This document shows, piece by piece, positions 61,995 to 64,000 of a stretch of DNA of 64,000 nucleotides. Below the pieces are notes generated by a model. The model saw only the letters and a program-made list of their open reading frames with translations, was not told the DNA's origin and did no database searches. Made by a program: the position numbers and the translations under genes. Origin of the DNA: Petunia secreta (lineage: Eukaryota; Streptophyta; Magnoliopsida; Solanales; Solanaceae). Position 1 is the first letter of the stretch. Every line of letters begins with the position of its first letter. Where the stretch lies: positions 37,524,001-37,588,000 of the forward strand of contig JARKIP010000035.1 of the NCBI GenBank assembly GCA_029990175.1, in the 5' to 3' direction.

Positions 61995-64000
61995 TCCTCC
62001 CCTTCTTGAGAAGATTTCGTCCTCGAAATTGTAGCGTCAACCTCCACGACATTGTCCTCCACGGTGCCATTACCTACATCAAAAGGAGCCAAGTCACTAA
62101 CATTAAAAGTGTTTGAAATAGCATACTCACTTGGCAAATCGATCACATAGGCGTTGTTGTTGATCTTGGATATCACTTGGAAGGGTCCATCTCCCCGGGG
62201 TGCCAATTTCCCTTTCCTGAGGTTTGGAAACCTTTCCTTGCGGAAATGCACCCACACCCAATCTCCTTTCTTGAGTTCCAGCTTCTTCCTCCCCTTGTTC
62301 TTCTTGAGGGCAACCTTGTCATAGGCTTCCTCCAAGCGCTTCCTCGTCTTGGCATGGATTTCAAGCATGGCTTTAGCACGGGTTTCACCTTCAAAATTAA
62401 CAACCATTTCCTTGGGCAAAGGGGTTAGATCAAGTGGAATCAAAGGATTAAAACCATAAACGCACTCAAACGGAGTCAAGCCAATCATGCTATGCAATGT
62501 ACGGTTATAAGCAAACTCCATAAGAGGTAACTTGTCAACCCAAGTCCCGGCCTTACCTCGGGTCATGGCTCTAAGGAGAGCACCCAAGGTTCGGTTCACC
62601 ACTTCGGTTTGACCATCCGTTTGGGGGTGGTGGGACGTGGAGAACAACAACTTGGTGCCAAGAGCACCCCAAAGACACCTCCAAAAATGGCTAAGGAACT
62701 TAGAGTCCCTATCACTCACAATGGTTTGAGGCACACCATGCAACTTTAACACATTATCAATGAACAAAGAAGCTACATGTTGTGCATCATGACTCTTCTT
62801 ACAAGGAATAAAGTGAGCCATTTTGGAGAACCGATCCACGACAACATAAATGCTATCGTGCCCCCCTTTAGACCGTGGCAAGCCCATAACAAAATCCATT
62901 GAAATATCCATCCACGGGCTAGTAGGAATAGGTAGGGGAGTATACAAACCATGGGAATTAGATTTGGACTTAGCATACTTGCAATCCAAGCAAGTATTGC
63001 AAAGTCTCTCAACTTGCACACCCATCTTTGGCCAATGGAATTGCTCCATGAGAATGGCCAAGGTTTTGTTCCTCCCAAAGTGACCCATCAAGCCCCCACA
63101 ATGTGCTTCACGAACAAGCAGCTCCCTCCATGAGGACTCGGGCACACAAACTCTTCCATTTTTAAAAATGTAGCCGTCAACCCATTGGTATTTCTCCACC
63201 CGCTTTCCACTCACTAGAGCATCATGAATGCTCTTGAACTTTGGGTCATGTTCATACAAAGACTTTATACTCTCAAAACCCATAAGTCTAGAGGCAAGAG
63301 TGGTAGCAAGGGCGAACTTCCTAGAAAGCGCATCGGCCACAACATTGTCCTTGCCCTTCTTGTAATGAATTACATAAGGGAAAGACTCAATGAACTCCAC
63401 CCACTTGGCATGCCTTTTGTTCAATTTCTCTTGGCCTCTTAGATGTTTGAGTGACTCGTGGTCACTCTTGATCACGAATTCCCGAGGCCAAAGATAGTGT
63501 TGCCAATGGGCCAAAGCTCTCACTAGGGCATACAACTCCTTGTCATACGTAGAGTAATTCAAGGTTGCGCCCTTTAACTTCTCACTAAAGTAGGCAACGG
63601 GTTTCCCTTCTTGCATGAGAACACCCCCAATACCCACCCCCGAGGCATCACACTCTACCTCAAAAGCCTTCCCGAAGTCGGGCAATTGCAACAATGGGGC
63701 GGTACTTAACCTACTTTTCAATTCTTGGAAAGCTTTCTCTTGCGGCTCTCCCCAAACAAAGGACTTGTCCTTTTTCACCAACTCCGTGAGTGGTGCGGCA
63801 ATGGTGCTAAAGTCTCTAACAAAGCGCCGATAGAAACTAGCAAGGCCATGAAAACTCCGCACATGAGAAACGGTGGTGGGAGTAGGCCAATCTCTAATGG
63901 CTTCAACTTTGGATTCATCAACTTCTACACCATTGACACTAACAACAAAGCCCAAAAAGACAACCTTTTCAACACAAAAGGCGCACTTCTTAAAGTTGGC
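61775..64000 (-). CDS. D3 pol polyprotein, C-terminal part (RT end, RNase H, integrase)
   Basis: Open from the window edge to the stop at 61775-61777 (about 740 codons visible). Begins in the RT connection ([22 protein letters not shown]), then RNase H with [11 protein letters not shown], linker, integrase zinc finger ([11 protein letters not shown] then CNTCLDC), core with MDFVMG, SDRDSK and QTDGQTE, and the [10 protein letters not shown]-terminal domain. No chromodomain. The tail, with RPFTRSQAK, is read from the 3' LTR. No stop or shift seen in the visible part. The 5' end is outside the window. Confidence 0.9.
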   Translation of the reverse strand, partial: ANFKKCAFCVEKVVFLGFVVSVNGVEVDESKVEAIRDWPTPTTVSHVRSFHGLASFYRRFVRDFSTIAAPLTELVKKDKSFVWGEPQEKAFQELKSRLSTAPLLQLPDFGKAFEVECDASGVGIGGVLMQEGKPVAYFSEKLKGATLNYSTYDKELYALVRALAHWQHYLWPREFVIKSDHESLKHLRGQEKLNKRHAKWVEFIESFPYVIHYKKGKDNVVADALSRKFALATTLASRLMGFESIKSLYEHDPKFKSIHDALVSGKRVEKYQWVDGYIFKNGRVCVPESSWRELLVREAHCGGLMGHFGRNKTLAILMEQFHWPKMGVQVERLCNTCLDCKYAKSKSNSHGLYTPLPIPTSPWMDISMDFVMGLPRSKGGHDSIYVVVDRFSKMAHFIPCKKSHDAQHVASLFIDNVLKLHGVPQTIVSDRDSKFLSHFWRCLWGALGTKLLFSTSHHPQTDGQTEVVNRTLGALLRAMTRGKAGTWVDKLPLMEFAYNRTLHSMIGLTPFECVYGFNPLIPLDLTPLPKEMVVNFEGETRAKAMLEIHAKTRKRLEEAYDKVALKKNKGRKKLELKKGDWVWVHFRKERFPNLRKGKLAPRGDGPFQVISKINNNAYVIDLPSEYAISNTFNVSDLAPFDVGNGTVEDNVVEVDATISRTKSSQEGEDDAGQTTVTRPFTRSQAKALHDAHSHLIRKGMDDTSSGEDLKTMHWSSINVETGQETEQEAGDQNRAKTGEFC
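61995..62007 (-). other. D3 polypurine tract
   Basis: Minus-strand AAGAAGGGGAGGA adjoining the 3' LTR and inside the coding frame. Confidence 0.9.

Larger units (their letters stand above)
61243..64000 (-). mobile_element. D3: Ty3/Gypsy retrotransposon related to family D, partial (runs off the window)
   Basis: 3' LTR 61243-61994, polypurine tract 61995-62007, and the pol 3' half in minus orientation up to the window edge. Its LTR shares blocks with D1/D2 but is clearly diverged, so it is a subfamily. The right end and second LTR lie beyond 64000. Confidence 0.92.

Noticed and set aside
1..64000. Host protein-coding, tRNA, rRNA or miRNA genes
   Set aside because: Every long frame is accounted for by retrotransposon proteins or their shadows; nothing else could be supported.

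Overview
The window is a nest of plant LTR retrotransposons. I found no host protein gene, tRNA, rRNA or CRISPR array. Plant origin is supported by initiator-Met-tRNA primer sites (TGGTATCAGAGC), Ty3/Gypsy pol proteins of plant type, and a Tat-lineage element with a second RNase H domain, an intron-like gap before RT and 3' UTR tandem repeats. A eudicot is likely; I cannot name the species.

Layout. The substrate is an old, broken Tat-lineage Ty3/Gypsy element (H0, + strand) in three pieces: 1-718, 39332-42436 and 57838-61242. Element A1 (719-39326, TSD ACCTG) sits in H0 before the protease. Inside A1 lie B1 (2446-17896, TSD GGAGT), which holds the reversed D1 (6736-14343, TSD TTAAC), and B2 (19134-34652, TSD GTATA), which holds C1 (26378-34176, TSD AGCAC) in its 3' LTR. 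Element C2 (42437-57832, TSD TGGCA) splits H0 at the RT/RNase H junction and holds the reversed D2 (44131-51735, TSD TTGTT). A reversed D-like element, D3, starts at 61243 and runs off the right edge. Seven elements have both LTRs and matching 5-bp target duplications. LTR-pair differences counted by eye fall with nesting depth: A1 about 10, B1 4, D1 0; A1 about 10, B2 0, C1 0; C2 4 plus two indels, D2 0.

Families A to D share one plan: an LTR of 750-850 bp, a tRNA-iMet primer site, a long untranslated leader of 1.06-1.3 kb, one gag-PR-RT-RH-INT frame, and a polypurine tract inside the coding sequence. The polyprotein C-terminus (motif RPFTRSQAK) is encoded inside the 3' LTR, and I see no chromodomain. 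This fits a CRM-like chromovirus or relative, by inference. D1, D2 and B2 keep full-length open frames (1675, 1675 and 1703 aa). A1, B1, C1 and C2 are broken.

The most unusual signal is an array of short palindromes present twice per element, once in U3 upstream of the TATA box and once in the leader upstream of gag. The motif differs by family (AGGCG-NNN-CGCCT in A, B and C; CGCGATCGCG in D). The layout is shared: palindromes in pairs 18-22 bp apart, with the pairs separated by about 30 or 42 bp.
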